From contig OX365953.1 of the NCBI GenBank assembly GCA_947247005.1, positions 25,108,784-25,172,783 of the forward strand: a stretch of DNA of 64,000 nucleotides. Reading direction: 5' to 3'. The position numbers were made by a program, and so were the translations under genes. Below are positions 1 to 12,700 of the stretch, one piece after another. A model generated the notes under the pieces. It had not been told where the DNA came from, ran no database searches, and was given only the letters and a program-made list of their open reading frames with translations. Origin of the DNA: Spisula solida. Its lineage: Eukaryota; Mollusca; Bivalvia; Venerida; Mactridae. The stretch's first letter is position 1. Each line of letters starts with the position of its first letter.

Positions 1-1456
1 GGTGTAGTATAACGTTTATGATAAAATCTATACTGTCTAGACTCTATCAACCTTAACCATGCTTTTATTCTAAATAATAATATTTATGAGCATAGACATT
101 GTATCTTATTTTCAGAAGTAGCCATCCATTAGCCTGGCTTGATCGCGACCTAGGATCGAAACCGCAACATGACTCTATTTCCGTGATGACGCACAGGGCA
201 CTCGATCACTATTTCGTTAAACAGTTTCACATAGGTGTAATTAAATTTCCGAAAGGAACTATTAAATAATTGTTTTACTACACATCAATTAAAAGCGGTA
301 AAATGTATGTTCTTTATAAGTGGATATTACCTCTGGTAAAAATTCGCGAATACTGAAATCCAATTGCAGACTGGAAATATAAGCAATTTTGACAATTTCT
401 TAGTACGAGTTTCACGTTGGCAAAAGTTATGTCAGATTAAATGTAACCGACTTTAGTATACACGTCGTAGCTGTTTCACGTACCAGTATACAGTAGTAAT
501 CAACATACGTAATCTTCATCTTTAATACATTTTTAGTATGAAGATTAGCAGCTGCTCCTTGGTTTTACAAGTGTATAGTCCGTTAGCGACTAGGCTGGAC
601 CCCCATAAACCTTAAATACCTTTTTAAGTAATAATGCAATTTGAATGAAATTTGGTATGATACACTGAATTACCTTTACCAACTCTGTGTTTAAACTTCA
701 GATTTTTTACGTACTCATTATTTTTTTCCCATTGTGTTTAATGTATTAAATTTGTATTTTAATTTACAAATGGACAGGGAGTAAAACCAGCCAATACGAT
801 CAGGTAGTTAGACTTATGCTATTTTAGACCATTATAAGCCGCAAATAGACAATCACAGAGCAGTATTGCCATCGTCCAAATCTCGTATCCAACACTTTTG
901 AGCTGAATAACCTGTACATTTGATATTTTGTTGTTTTGAGTAGTAAGTGCATATTTTAATCCTATTGCTAGGGTCAAATTGCATAATCTGGTCAGAAATA
1001 CAATGTACAACTTCTTAATGTGCATGAATAATGGTACATGTACAAATTAGTCAGTCACGTGGTCTACGTAAGTCGGATAGACTTCTCGCATCAATGGTTA
1101 TGAGATTAGACGCTCGCTGAAGCTCGCTGTCTAAATCTCATAACCAGCGATACTCATTGTCTATCCTATACGTATTTGTAATAACTGTAACGGGACATAT
1201 ATGGATAACTTTGACCTACATTTTACTGATCATCAATGTGTATATAGTTGAGGTCCACCTTCTGATTGTAATGAGCATTTGTATAAACAAAATATTAAGT
1301 CTTAAAGTGAGCTTAAAAATAAACACATACACTTTGATGTATGGGCCTCATTATATATTTGCAATCGTCTAGTTTCTTTATAAGAATGCAGGGCAATACT
1401 ATTTTACATGTATACTTGTTGCTCTTTTACATAGCCACTTATAGTTCTTGTTAGAA
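1..1456. repeat. Left copy of a 1456-bp direct repeat (4014-bp spacing)
   Basis: This segment recurs at 4015-5470 with about four substitutions that I can see (near 444, 504, 835 and 1225) and no indels. The copy is cut by the window start, so its true left end is unknown. Its right edge falls at 1456/1457, exactly where the truncated lectin reading frame ends. The simplest reading is a recent tandem duplication of a 4014-bp unit. An uncollapsed-haplotype assembly error would look the same. No long gene lies inside it; the 68-71-codon frames look incidental. Confidence 0.9.
1075..1166. repeat. Imperfect 92-bp foldback
   Basis: The outer arms ggatagac/gtctatcc and inner arms ggttatgagatt/aatctcataacc surround a short centre built from gctcgctg-type words. 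It resembles a small foldback or MITE remnant. The same structure sits in the right copy at 5089-5180. Confidence 0.7.
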
Positions 1457-2449
1457 CAAATCAACTCTCCACCAAGGATTCGTCTCGTATTGTGTATGCG
1501 TACAGCTAGAGCTAACCCAGTTTCTATCCCGGTTACCATCAGTAGCAGCACCAGCATGGTTATCACCTGTAGAACTTTCTGTAGCAGGTTTATTTAGAGC
1601 TACATTAACGTTATTCCTTAGCATGATAGCGGTGTGCATTCTGTCTAATTTATCTGACAATATGTCTGTATCCAAACTATTTTGTTCTCTCTTGACGCTG
1701 GCCTGTTCAATCATTTTATCCAAGTCAAAGACGTTATTAGACAATTCAGTCAAACGCTTACTTACTCGCGCCATCTCATCCATCATAACGTCAACATTTT
1801 CTTTTACATTCGCTTCAAATCTAAGAATGTGTTCAACTTTATCAGACAATTCTGTCAAATACTGTCTTATAGCCACCGTATCATCCTTCAAAACATTGTG
1901 ATCGTCTTGTACGTTTGCTTCCAGTCCAACAATATTCCCAATTTTATCAGACAAATCCGTTAATTGCTCGGTAATCGCCACCGTCTCATCATTCAAACCA
2001 TCGAGTTTGTCTTCCACATTCGCTTCTATTCTAAATACTGATTGTGTATTCTTTATCCTGGCATTTTTCTCATCGGAAATGCCACTGTGAACTATCTTCA
2101 TTAGATGTTCCAATCGAGCCATACCATTTTCAAGCCTTGTACTGTTGACGCCAATTTGATGATGATTACATTCCACTGGTTCTGTAGTTATGTCGTCCTG
2201 ATTGTTCCTATCATCCGCGGTTCTATCAGCCGATCCGGCAGTATGCTTGTCAACCTCGGCAGTTTCTTCATTCTCAGTTAAAAGCAGTTTGTTCGGTGTT
2301 TCCATAGTTTCAATCAGTTCTTGGTACAACCCCGACAGTTTATCACATTTATCGAAATATTTCTGCATCCACTCGGTACGGCTTTCAAATCCATAAACGA
2401 GTAACAACAAGGCGTTTAGCAGCACAAACAAACGCATTTTCATTTTCAC
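1451..2449 (-). CDS. Secreted coiled-coil protein with truncated F-type lectin (fucolectin) domain
   Basis: A 332-residue reading frame with a clear signal peptide (residues 1 to about 21: MKMKMR then a Leu/Val-rich core) and an acidic linker. Residues about 105-280 are coiled coil, with a 35-residue repeat seen three times (Glu-Ala-Asn-Val at 142, 177 and 212, each followed by an LSDK/LSNN heptad run). From residue 282 comes the start of an F-type lectin domain (NVALNKPATESS, ATDGN, CTHT, NPWWRVDL). F-type lectins bind fucosylated glycans and act in molluscan innate recognition. The domain should run roughly 90 residues further, including the Arg-x-Asp fucose motif, but the frame stops straight after WWRVDLF. 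That point is the edge of the 1-1456 repeat, and no good splice donor lies there (only a weak GTTGAT at 1465). Either the gene is broken by duplication or its remaining exon is off the window. The start is the ATG just before the signal peptide; a TATA-like box lies about 50 bp upstream. Confidence 0.8.
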   Translation of the reverse strand: MKMKMRLFVLLNALLLLVYGFESRTEWMQKYFDKCDKLSGLYQELIETMETPNKLLLTENEETAEVDKHTAGSADRTADDRNNQDDITTEPVECNHHQIGVNSTRLENGMARLEHLMKIVHSGISDEKNARIKNTQSVFRIEANVEDKLDGLNDETVAITEQLTDLSDKIGNIVGLEANVQDDHNVLKDDTVAIRQYLTELSDKVEHILRFEANVKENVDVMMDEMARVSKRLTELSNNVFDLDKMIEQASVKREQNSLDTDILSDKLDRMHTAIMLRNNVNVALNKPATESSTGDNHAGAATDGNRDRNWVSSSCTHTQYETNPWWRVDLF

Positions 2450-2494
2450 TGATGTTTATTTGTTCGATAAAATCTTAGGACTCCAGTCACGCGG

Positions 2495-2504
2495 CTATAT
2501 AAAA
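2495..2504 (-). promoter_or_regulatory. TATA-like box of the truncated lectin gene
   Basis: Read on the minus strand the bases are ttttatatag, 46-55 bp upstream of the ATG at 2449. A start site about 30 bp downstream would leave a 5' UTR of roughly 20 nt. Placement is by pattern only. Confidence 0.4.
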
Positions 2505-2798
2505 TAAGCACTAGTATAATTGCTATGAAACTCTCGACTCCTTGTCACCTTGAACCACTTGAACAGAATGTATGTAGTGCATGTTGGCAGTAAATAAATT
2601 TGACACACAAACTCTTGACAAATGTATACATAGCCACAGATGCTTGAAAACAAGTATAGGCATAATAAGTTATTATACACAGTCATGTATGTTTGTACGA
2701 TAGCTCATGATACAGTTTAAACACCAAATGTGGAAATATAATTAAGAAATAATGACTATCAACCCGGATACTTTCATGTATGGCTCGAAACGCTATTC

Positions 2799-3070
2799 AT
2801 CGCTAAGCGGCATCCATATAGCCGAGACATCCATATAACGTAGGTTTTCCGGTGAACTTCAGAATCAAACCTTTCATGCTTAAACCTATGTTATATGGAT
2901 GTCTCGGCTATATGGATGCCGCTTAGTGATGACCAATATACTCTAGTATTAGTAGTCCCTACGTATGTCACATAAGCCGTGTCCCTCTGACAGTTGTAGG
3001 TGGGGTTACGGAAATTACCATAACCTTCGTTATATGGACGCGTCTATATGGATGCCGCTTAGCGATGACC
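2799..3070. repeat. Three-armed foldback element (MITE-like)
   Basis: The arm at 2799-2847 is the near-perfect reverse complement of 2882-2930 (core catccatatagccgagacat). A third, shorter arm in the second orientation lies at 3029-3070 (ctatatggatgccgcttagc). This looks like a terminal-inverted-repeat element with a second partial insertion next to it. It lies just upstream of the truncated lectin gene. Confidence 0.7.
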
Positions 3071-4014
3071 CTATCCAAGACCCCGTTACCTGTGCTGACT
3101 AAACACACCTCAATGCACGTACAGAGATCGATGTCTTGATCAATTACGCCCCGTCAATGTCTCTTGTTTAGTCTTTTAACTGGGCGTTTTATTTAGAAAT
3201 AGAAAAGTTTAATGACTGAGATTCGGTAAATAATTAATTTCAAATGGAATGTTAAATTGTTGTCATTTAAATTGTTCAATGAAATGTAAAGTATACCAAA
3301 GATTCATTAGGATTTGTTGAATTGCTCGCTTCTTTATGGATATTTCGAGATGAATGTTATAATTTCTGTGTATTTTTTCGGATTATATATTATATATTTT
3401 TCGGTATTTTCCGGTGAGTGAAATATGAGACCTTCTACAAAATGAATTTGAAAGTGTGTTCAGGATTATGTAATAGTCCCTTTGGGCTATTTTCTACTTC
3501 AAAATCAGACTATTTGAACTAGGTGCTGACAAAATTTAACCTTCAAACAGAGACTACACAGATCTAGGCCTATAGTCTCTGCTTCAAAGTGCAATTTACT
3601 GAAGTGTATTTGCAAATATTACTGAGCATGTATTCAATATCTAAGATTAAATTCCCAAATCATACAAAACGTAAATGGGATTCAATAACTATACATATAG
3701 GTCCTACGTGTTTTAGTTGATTCTCAAAAAGGGGTAGGAATATATACATGTACGAATACGCGAACATGTATAGTCGCGACAATACCGAGGATCAAAAACG
3801 CAAACTATTATATCCGCAAATATTTCTAGGAATACAGCCAACAAAATAAACAAAACAAAAGCGACATAGCATGATAATATGTGTAATAACTTATCGCAGA
3901 AAGGTGCTTGGTTGAACAAAAGTAAACACATAATCTTTTCCTAAAACATCGCGCACAAATGGTAAATCATCAATTGAGATGTATTATTTTTCCAACCTTT
4001 CAAACTATATCTTT

Positions 4015-5470
4015 GGTGTAGTATAACGTTTATGATAAAATCTATACTGTCTAGACTCTATCAACCTTAACCATGCTTTTATTCTAAATAATAATATTTA
4101 TGAGCATAGACATTGTATCTTATTTTCAGAAGTAGCCATCCATTAGCCTGGCTTGATCGCGACCTAGGATCGAAACCGCAACATGACTCTATTTCCGTGA
4201 TGACGCACAGGGCACTCGATCACTATTTCGTTAAACAGTTTCACATAGGTGTAATTAAATTTCCGAAAGGAACTATTAAATAATTGTTTTACTACACATC
4301 AATTAAAAGCGGTAAAATGTATGTTCTTTATAAGTGGATATTACCTCTGGTAAAAATTCGCGAATACTGAAATCCAATTGCAGACTGGAAATATAAGCAA
4401 TTTTGACAATTTCTTAGTACGAGTTTCACGTTGGCAAAAGTTATGTCAGATTAAATGTAACCGATTTTAGTATACACGTCGTAGCTGTTTCACGTACCAG
4501 TATACAGTAGTAATCATCATACGTAATCTTCATCTTTAATACATTTTTAGTATGAAGATTAGCAGCTGCTCCTTGGTTTTACAAGTGTATAGTCCGTTAG
4601 CGACTAGGCTGGACCCCCATAAACCTTAAATACCTTTTTAAGTAATAATGCAATTTGAATGAAATTTGGTATGATACACTGAATTACCTTTACCAACTCT
4701 GTGTTTAAACTTCAGATTTTTTACGTACTCATTATTTTTTTCCCATTGTGTTTAATGTATTAAATTTGTATTTTAATTTACAAATGGACAGGGAGTAAAA
4801 CCAGCCAATACGATCAGGTAGTTAGACTTATGCTATTTTAGACCACTATAAGCCGCAAATAGACAATCACAGAGCAGTATTGCCATCGTCCAAATCTCGT
4901 ATCCAACACTTTTGAGCTGAATAACCTGTACATTTGATATTTTGTTGTTTTGAGTAGTAAGTGCATATTTTAATCCTATTGCTAGGGTCAAATTGCATAA
5001 TCTGGTCAGAAATACAATGTACAACTTCTTAATGTGCATGAATAATGGTACATGTACAAATTAGTCAGTCACGTGGTCTACGTAAGTCGGATAGACTTCT
5101 CGCATCAATGGTTATGAGATTAGACGCTCGCTGAAGCTCGCTGTCTAAATCTCATAACCAGCGATACTCATTGTCTATCCTATACGTATTTGTAATAACT
5201 GTAACGGGACATATATGGATAACTTTGACCTACATTTGACTGATCATCAATGTGTATATAGTTGAGGTCCACCTTCTGATTGTAATGAGCATTTGTATAA
5301 ACAAAATATTAAGTCTTAAAGTGAGCTTAAAAATAAACACATACACTTTGATGTATGGGCCTCATTATATATTTGCAATCGTCTAGTTTCTTTATAAGAA
5401 TGCAGGGCAATACTATTTTACATGTATACTTGTTGCTCTTTTACATAGCCACTTATAGTTCTTGTTAGAA
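4015..5470. repeat. Right copy of the 1456-bp direct repeat
   Basis: Nearly identical to 1-1456. Its right flank (tggttttgtgcaattaactg...) differs from the lectin sequence that flanks the left copy, so one edge of the duplicated unit is at 5470/5471. Bases 3071-4014 between the foldback and this copy hold no supported gene. Confidence 0.9.
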
Positions 5471-6494
5471 TGGTTTTGTGCAATTAACTGTATTGTATAT
5501 AGTTAAGTGCATCTGTACTGTATGTCAGTTGTACAAAGATGAGATGTAAATAAATAAATAAAAGACATGTACATCTATAATATAACCTACATTTTCTATC
5601 AACGAACACGCAGAACTTTTGCTCGCTCCGCTCTTTTTAATCATTAACGATTTAGTTGATTAGTTCTATCTCGTAAATTTTCAGGTCACGTGACAGGATG
5701 TATTCCAAGTCAACTTCCCGTCATAGACACGTGGTTATCAAGTAACTATGAGGGGTAAGAGTAGTATGTTGTTGGTTTGGTGATGTTGTGATCCACAATA
5801 TAATGAATGACAAATGTCTAATATGATACTAGTAAGATACAAATTTATTTTAAGCAGTTTTTAATAACATTTGGCATATAGGCATGTGGTTTCAACTCAT
5901 CGTAAATTAATTATTTGTACTTTTCACTGATAGGCCTGGGTACTGCAAAAAGAGTACCCGCGGCTATCGGTGACAAGGGCAAATCATTAATTTACGCCGA
6001 GTTGAAACCATATGCCTATGATTTTACAGGGTTATATCATGCATGGTTCATCTGAAACGGCCTGAGGAGTGTCAACGCCAAAGATTATTCAATGCACTTT
6101 AAAAAGGACAGTTTGAGTCGTATATCTTACTCAAAGCTAATCTCAGACTGGTGATGACTCGTAAAACTTGAAAACACACACAACCTGTTTAATACAGTTG
6201 CCGTGAGACTGTTTGTTAGCGTGTTTGTTTATATTCGACTGAGATAGTCCTAAATATGTGGTCCTTGGTTTTGTCACCGCATAATTGGCCATTGAACTCT
6301 ACTTTATCCATTAAACGGAACAATGCAATATTTTAGTTATTATAAGCATCAAACTTAAATGGCGGTTTTGGCGGATAACCGATTCATATTTTTTAAACTG
6401 TTGTTGCTTGAACATATGATTGATCAAATCAATATTGCTTAACTACATTGTACATGAGAGAAATTAAAACCCACACAAAAGTTTGATATGCTAG
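5471..6494. other. Spacer upstream of the mucin gene; no gene seen
   Basis: A+T-rich sequence with one foldback (5878-6019). The missing first exon or exons of the plus-strand lectin-mucin gene (signal peptide) should lie here or further upstream, but I could not identify one convincingly. Note the truncated lectin gene is transcribed the other way. Confidence 0.5.
5878..6019. repeat. 142-bp foldback (MITE-like)
   Basis: The arms 5878-5911 and 5986-6019 are inverted copies (ataggcatgtggtttcaact against agttgaaaccatatgcctat) around a centre that contains its own small hairpin, gggtactgc/gagtaccc. Confidence 0.75.
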
Positions 6495-6713
6495 ATCTCC
6501 TGATTTACAGACTATCGATTGGTGACATTCTGAAAACCATGAAAGAAAACAGTTGGGGTATAAGGAAACTTGGACAGTTTCTGTCAGGTGTGACAAGTGG
6601 TGAATGTGAGCAGAGTCAACAGGAAGCAGATCCGTATTTTCAGCTTCGTTTGAATGACACTTACTACATAACCTCCGTTAGTGTGATTACCTCATCGGAG
6701 TGCTTCTATTGTG
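6495..6713 (+). CDS. Lectin-mucin exon 1 visible: first half of F-type-lectin-like fold
   Basis: Two acceptors are possible. Acceptor tgctag|atctcc (exon from 6495) gives phase 1 like every other intron of this gene. Acceptor tgatttacag|actatc (from 6511) has the better pyrimidine tract but phase 2. The donor is tattgtg|gtatag at 6714, leaving one base (g). The exon encodes LSIGDILKTM through SECFYC. The frame runs on past the donor into a dispersed repeat (6736-6835), so the longer open frame to 6760 is not the real end. Confidence 0.7.
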
Positions 6714-9700
6714 GTATAGCATATACTTTATTTGCCAATCAGCTTTCTGCTGAAATATGACAGGCACATGCGTGTCTCCACCCGTATTTGAACAGGGGTT
6801 GCCAGATTAGATGGAAAACTATTGAGCTACGGAGGCACACATAGATCTGCGGATAAATAGATTGTCTTCGTTAAAAAAACGCTTTACGTTGAAAGTTCCA
6901 AATCCACTTGGCTTTTTTATGTTTTGTATTAATGTTTGTCTTGTACAGCCAGTTGACATGTCAAAAAAATAATGTTCGTGGAAAATTTGACTGTTTTTTA
7001 TGCATTTAACTTCCATATCATAATTATTATTATTCTACTCGAATTTAATTTGATATCATATGCCAGCAAATATATTTATATAATTATGTATTTACCGGCA
7101 TCAATTTTAAGGTTTTAATGCAATTTTAGAAAATCAAAGAAAATCTTGGAAATCCCATTTAGCGCCGTGTTTCAGTAATATTCTGTTACGCAGTTGTTTC
7201 CGGTAGAAATTTGGCCTAACCAGTTTTCTAGGAACAAACGAACTGTTCCACAAGCAACTGAAAAATTCTCCACGTAAGATGACTTGTACGTAGCCAATGT
7301 CACCGACAAGCCTCCGAGAATCGAACCAAGATCATACTGAAAAAGGCAACAAGAAAAATAACACAGACCATAACAGGATTGTACACCAATCTATTTCACA
7401 TGCATGATTCTGTTAGGTATAAATGAACAACCGACTGAGTGTATAGCCCTGGGCTGGTACTGACAAAACAACTTAGTTTAAAACGTAAATCTTACGGTCT
7501 TAGTTTAAAAAATTGCGCCGCCCATTTTCCCTGCAATTTTAAGAATTATCCATATTTATTTTTTCGTGTTTATATAGTATTTTTTATATAATATTTAAAA
7601 AATGTTGTAAATTGTAATGATCATGCTTTTCCAGTAAGCTGATACACGCTAGACAATTTCAAGATTTTAAGAAAGTTTTAAGATTTCTGCTAAGATGCTT
7701 TGTGAATACCACTCCTATTCATTCCAGGTGTATTGGAAAATGTTTTAATCGAGGTAGGAGAAGCTGACGTTGGTGAATCAACAGTACTCTGGGAGAACAC
7801 AAAACAGACTTGTAAACTGGTCAGTTCTACACTTCCATGGTCGTCAACCGTTGACATCGATTGCGACACACCGGTGTATGGCGACTCTGTACGGTTAACT
7901 AAACTCACACTTGGAGCAGAAAGGGCGCTGTCACTATGTGGGTTTCTAGTCCAAGGTGATTTCCCATTGTAGTCGTATTATTGAACCTAATTACATACTG
8001 AACAACCTATCTAGAGCAACACACTTGGGGAAACACAATGTTTGGTTGTTGTACTGAGGTTTGTGCTATAGAAATTGTAAAATGTGTAGTAAATGGTTGT
8101 TTTGGAAACTTATGTTACTTAAGAGAGTGTTTTTCTTATAGAGCGCTAATCTAGAGACGTTACACTATATTGTCAAATCTGTGTTATTGCTCAATGCCAG
8201 AATTGACTGTACATTAAACCACAAAGGACAAGTACTGTGTATTGAATTACATTGGATAGCGATTTTTACAAATATGGCAATATCTTATTAATGTTCAATA
8301 TGATTTTTTTTCAATAGTATGATTCGTTATTTACATTTGTACCGTATAAATATATGTTTCAGGTTATGTTGAATGTTTAGTATCATCCTCAACACCAGTC
8401 ATGTCGATTTCAACAACAACTTTATCCCCAACACCCTTGTCACTTGAACCAAGTTCTAGTTTGACGACAACTCCGACTTTACTCGCTACGTCTTATGTAG
8501 ACGTGTTATCAAAAAGTTTAATGCCAGCTGCTTCCACGACAACACCATTTTTAGAAATATCGTCAGATATGTCTGGGATAACTTCAGACACAGCAATATT
8601 CTCAACTCAAACTGAGTTCTCAACATCACTGCAAGTAACCCCTTCATTATCGCAACAGTCATTTGTGTTATCGACCTCATTGTCATCATCATTCGAGTCA
8701 GCAACAACATTGACACCAACACCGTCAGCATCTACTATCTTGCTATCCATATTGACTATAACCACATCATATGCCATAGAAACATTTTCAACAAGTGTAA
8801 TACCATCCGTGGCTTCAACTTCTGAGCCAAGTTATGTATTGTTAACATCATCGACTTTACAAACATCATATGGTGTAGAAATGACTTCAATAAGCTTAAT
8901 GTCATACATTTCTACAGTAGAGGTATCGTCATATTCATCAGCAATAATGTCTGGTACACAAACGACAACTACTCCTCCTGGAGGTTCTTCATCACCAACA
9001 TTGTGTCCTGCATCGTCATCTTCGGAACTAAGTTCTGTGTTGCTATCCACATTGACTTATATATCTTCACCTACAGAAGACACATTTTCAAGTAGTGTAA
9101 TACCATCCATTCCTTCAACTTATGAACAAAGTTCTATGTTGCTACCTTCATGGACTGTACAAACGTCATCGGATGTGGAAACGCCTTCAACAAGTTTAAT
9201 GTCATCCATTTCTTCGTCGTCTTTAGACATATCGACATATTCATCAACGATAACGGCAGATATGGAAACGACATCAACTCTTCATGGAAGTTCTATAATG
9301 TGGCCAATAACTCTTTCAGCGTCGCTTTCGTCATCATCTGTGTCCTCAATTTCAGAGCCGTATCCTTCATCTTCATCAGTAATTGATTCTACGTCAACAC
9401 CAACATTTTCTGCAACACCATCACCATCTGACACAAGTTCTGAATTGCTATCTACATTGACATTCATCACATCCAATGCAGCAGAATCGTCTTCAACATT
9501 TTTTATGTTATCTATTTTGTCATCGACTTCAGAGGTATCATCATATACATCTGCAATAACAACAGGTATGCAGGATACATTAACTCCTCCTGGCAGTTCA
9601 ACACCGTCCATTTCTTCGTCGTCTTTAGACATATCTACATATTTATCAACAATAACGGCAGATATGGAAACGACATCAACTCTTCATGGAAGTTCTATAA

Positions 9701-12700
9701 TGTGGACAATAACTCTTTCAGCGTCGCTTTCGTCATCATCTGCATCTTTGTCCTCAATTTCAGAGCCCTATCCTTCATCTTCTTCATCAGTAATTGATTC
9801 TACGTCAACACTAACATTTTCTGCAACACCATCACCATCTGACCCAAGTTCTGAATTGCAATCTACATTGACATTCATCACATCGTATGCAGCAGAATCG
9901 TCTTCATTATTTTCAATGTTATCTATTTTGTCATCGACTTTAGAGGAATCAATATATACATCAGCAATAACAACAGGTATGCATGATACATTAACTCTTC
10001 CTGGCATTTTAACGCCGTCCATTTCTTCGTCGTCTTTAGACATATCGACATATTCATCAACAATAACGGCAGATATGGAAACGACATCAACTCTTCATGG
10101 AAGTTCTATAATGTGGCCAATAACTCTTTCAGCGTCACTTTCGTCATCATCTGTGTCCTCAATTTCAGAGCCGTATCCTCCATCTTCATCAGTTATAGAT
10201 TCTACGTCAACACCAACATTTTCTGCAACACCATCTGACCCAAGTTCTGAATTGCAATCTACATTGACATTCATCACATCCAATGCAGCAGAATCGTCTT
10301 CAACATTTTCGATGTTATCTATTTTGTCATCGACTTTAGAGGTATCGTCATATACATCAGCAATAACAACAGGTATGCAAGATACATCCACTCTTCCTGG
10401 CAGTTTAAAACCGTCGCAAGTAACACCTTCATTGTCGCTTATGCTATCGTCATCATCGTCATTTTCGCTGTCATTATCTTCATTAGCATTCCAGTCGACG
10501 TCTGTAACATCGTTGCCTCCAACAACTGAATTATCTGAATCATGTCTTGATTTGCTTTTCACAACGTCCAATTTACCCACTTCATCTGACATTGAAACGC
10601 ATTCAACAAGTTTAATACCATTCACGTCTTCAACGCCTATTGAAGTATCATCATTGGTAATGGCAGGTACGAAAACGATGTCAACTATAGATGGAGGTTC
10701 GACATCGTCACAAACAATACTATCGCTTATGCAGTCGTCATCACCATCATTATCATCATCACTATTGTCATTCTCTTCAGTTGCTGTCGAGTTGACGTCA
10801 TCATCAACCTGGATACCAGCATCATATGTACCGATGGCTCTGTCACAATCTTTGTTGTCACTTACAAATACTCTATCTAATTATGAAACTACACAATCTA
10901 CAGGCATTCAAACATCTCTGTCTGAAATGCAATCATCTCTACCACTAAAATCATCACCGTCAATCTTATCATCTTCCATATCGGTGTCATTACCACAATC
11001 GGCATCAGTATTATCTCAGCAATCAATTTCATTTTCATCTTTATTTGTTTTATCACACTCGTCGACATTTGCTTCATCAGTGCTGTCTGCAATAGGAGAA
11101 ATCTCAGTTACTCTATCGTCTATCTATTCGGACCAATCAACAACATTATCAACATCACCAACCTTGGATTCTTCTATTGCTCACACGTCGTCTTTATACC
11201 CATCAGGTAAAGCATTGTGTGTTTAATCTATCATTTGTACCTTATTATTGATAAACAAAACACTTCAATTTGTAGCTTTAAAATTGGTAATACATTTTCT
11301 GAGTAATAGTCAATGTTTGAAATCATATGGCTAAATGTATTGTTTAGACTATCCATGCTATTGTTGAATAGAATATTAAATAAGCAATATGCTTTCTGAT
11401 CTGATATATTTTGTCAATATACCAAACTTGCATTTTAGTATGTATATTATAATTATGTTTGTCAAATAAAATATGTTTAAACTAAACTAGATCTAGTGAT
11501 ATTTACCATGTTTACAGAACCGTCAACAGCGTTAGAGACTTCTGAAGAACCGTCAAGTCTTTCTTCAAGTTCGTCAGTTCTTTCTACCACATATGCCATG
11601 TCTTCTGTGTCTTTCTCTACCTCCGGGTCATCAGTATTCATACATTCAACTTCATTAGTTGGTAAATGACTTTCCCATTCTGTACATCACTTAATTTTCG
11701 CTTAACCTTAATTTCAATATATTTTTTTCGCGAAAATTTTAAATTCGCGTCATTTAAAGTATCTAGATCGCGATTTTATAGTGGCGAAAACCAAGGCTAG
11801 TATGTAGCGGATATCAAAGTAACGCTACTGGAGGTCGAATATTGATAAAAAAATATATCAATTTGCAATACGGTTAGTCCGAGGAAAACCCTGAAAAACT
11901 CTTTATTTTTGCATATAACACCACTAAATACGGAATAAAATAGCACTAGACTGTAATATAGGTCCTTTACATTTTCCTGAATATAATTTCCTCATATTTA
12001 CATGTTTATTCTATTTATATTACATTGAAAGAAATATGCTCTCTTTCATGTAGAGAGAGATATGTTTTGTTATGTTTATGCTTTAATAAAAAGACATTTT
12101 GACTTCGACGTAAATTATGAAGTTAAACTAATTGATTAAGGTTAAAGTTTATGATAGAACTAATTTACTACGAGTTAACGGGTTTTTAACTTAAGGGCGT
12201 TTCATATGATAGGTTTTATCCGGTGATGATGCCTAAATAATTGACACAATTACAGTGTAGTATATGTACTATTTAAGGGACCATGGGCCCTTTTGCAACA
12301 TCACTTTTCAAGAAAATGTCCAAACATCCCGATATTCGTAATGTATTAAAGGGGCATGCACTGGAACTGTAGTGTCTCGGATAGCAATCAAATTGGTATA
12401 ATTTTAATACCTATGTCAATTTAGTCAAATAATGAAAACCCTGTAAAAAATGAAATATCCCGCTTGTTTTTTAAAAAAAAATTGCAAGAATAACTAAATA
12501 TCGTTGTCGTCAATTAAATTAAAATTCGATATACAAGATATCGAAGCGCGCGTTATAGAGTCAATTTTTAAGTCAAATTCGTCGTTGAGTTTTCGGTAAT
12601 AGTTGGATTTACAAGTGATAAACGCAATTTTGTTGAATGCAAACCAAGACACTCCAGTTTCTTGGCATGCCCCTTTAATATTTGCATTAAAATCGACAAA

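Noticed and set aside
819..1372. 68- and 71-codon frames in the direct repeat
   Set aside because: Short, A+T-rich and hydrophobic by composition; no homology recognised. The same frame in both copies reflects only the duplication.
1..5470. LTR retrotransposon (two 1.46-kb direct repeats)
   Set aside because: No TG...CA ends, primer-binding site, polypurine tract, or gag/pol coding between them. The interior is a lectin gene.
8486..11092. Long acidic open frames on the minus strand under the mucin exon
   Set aside because: They are the mirror image of tca/tct/aca-type codons (read as tga-free Asp/Glu/Val runs) and have no splice or start support.
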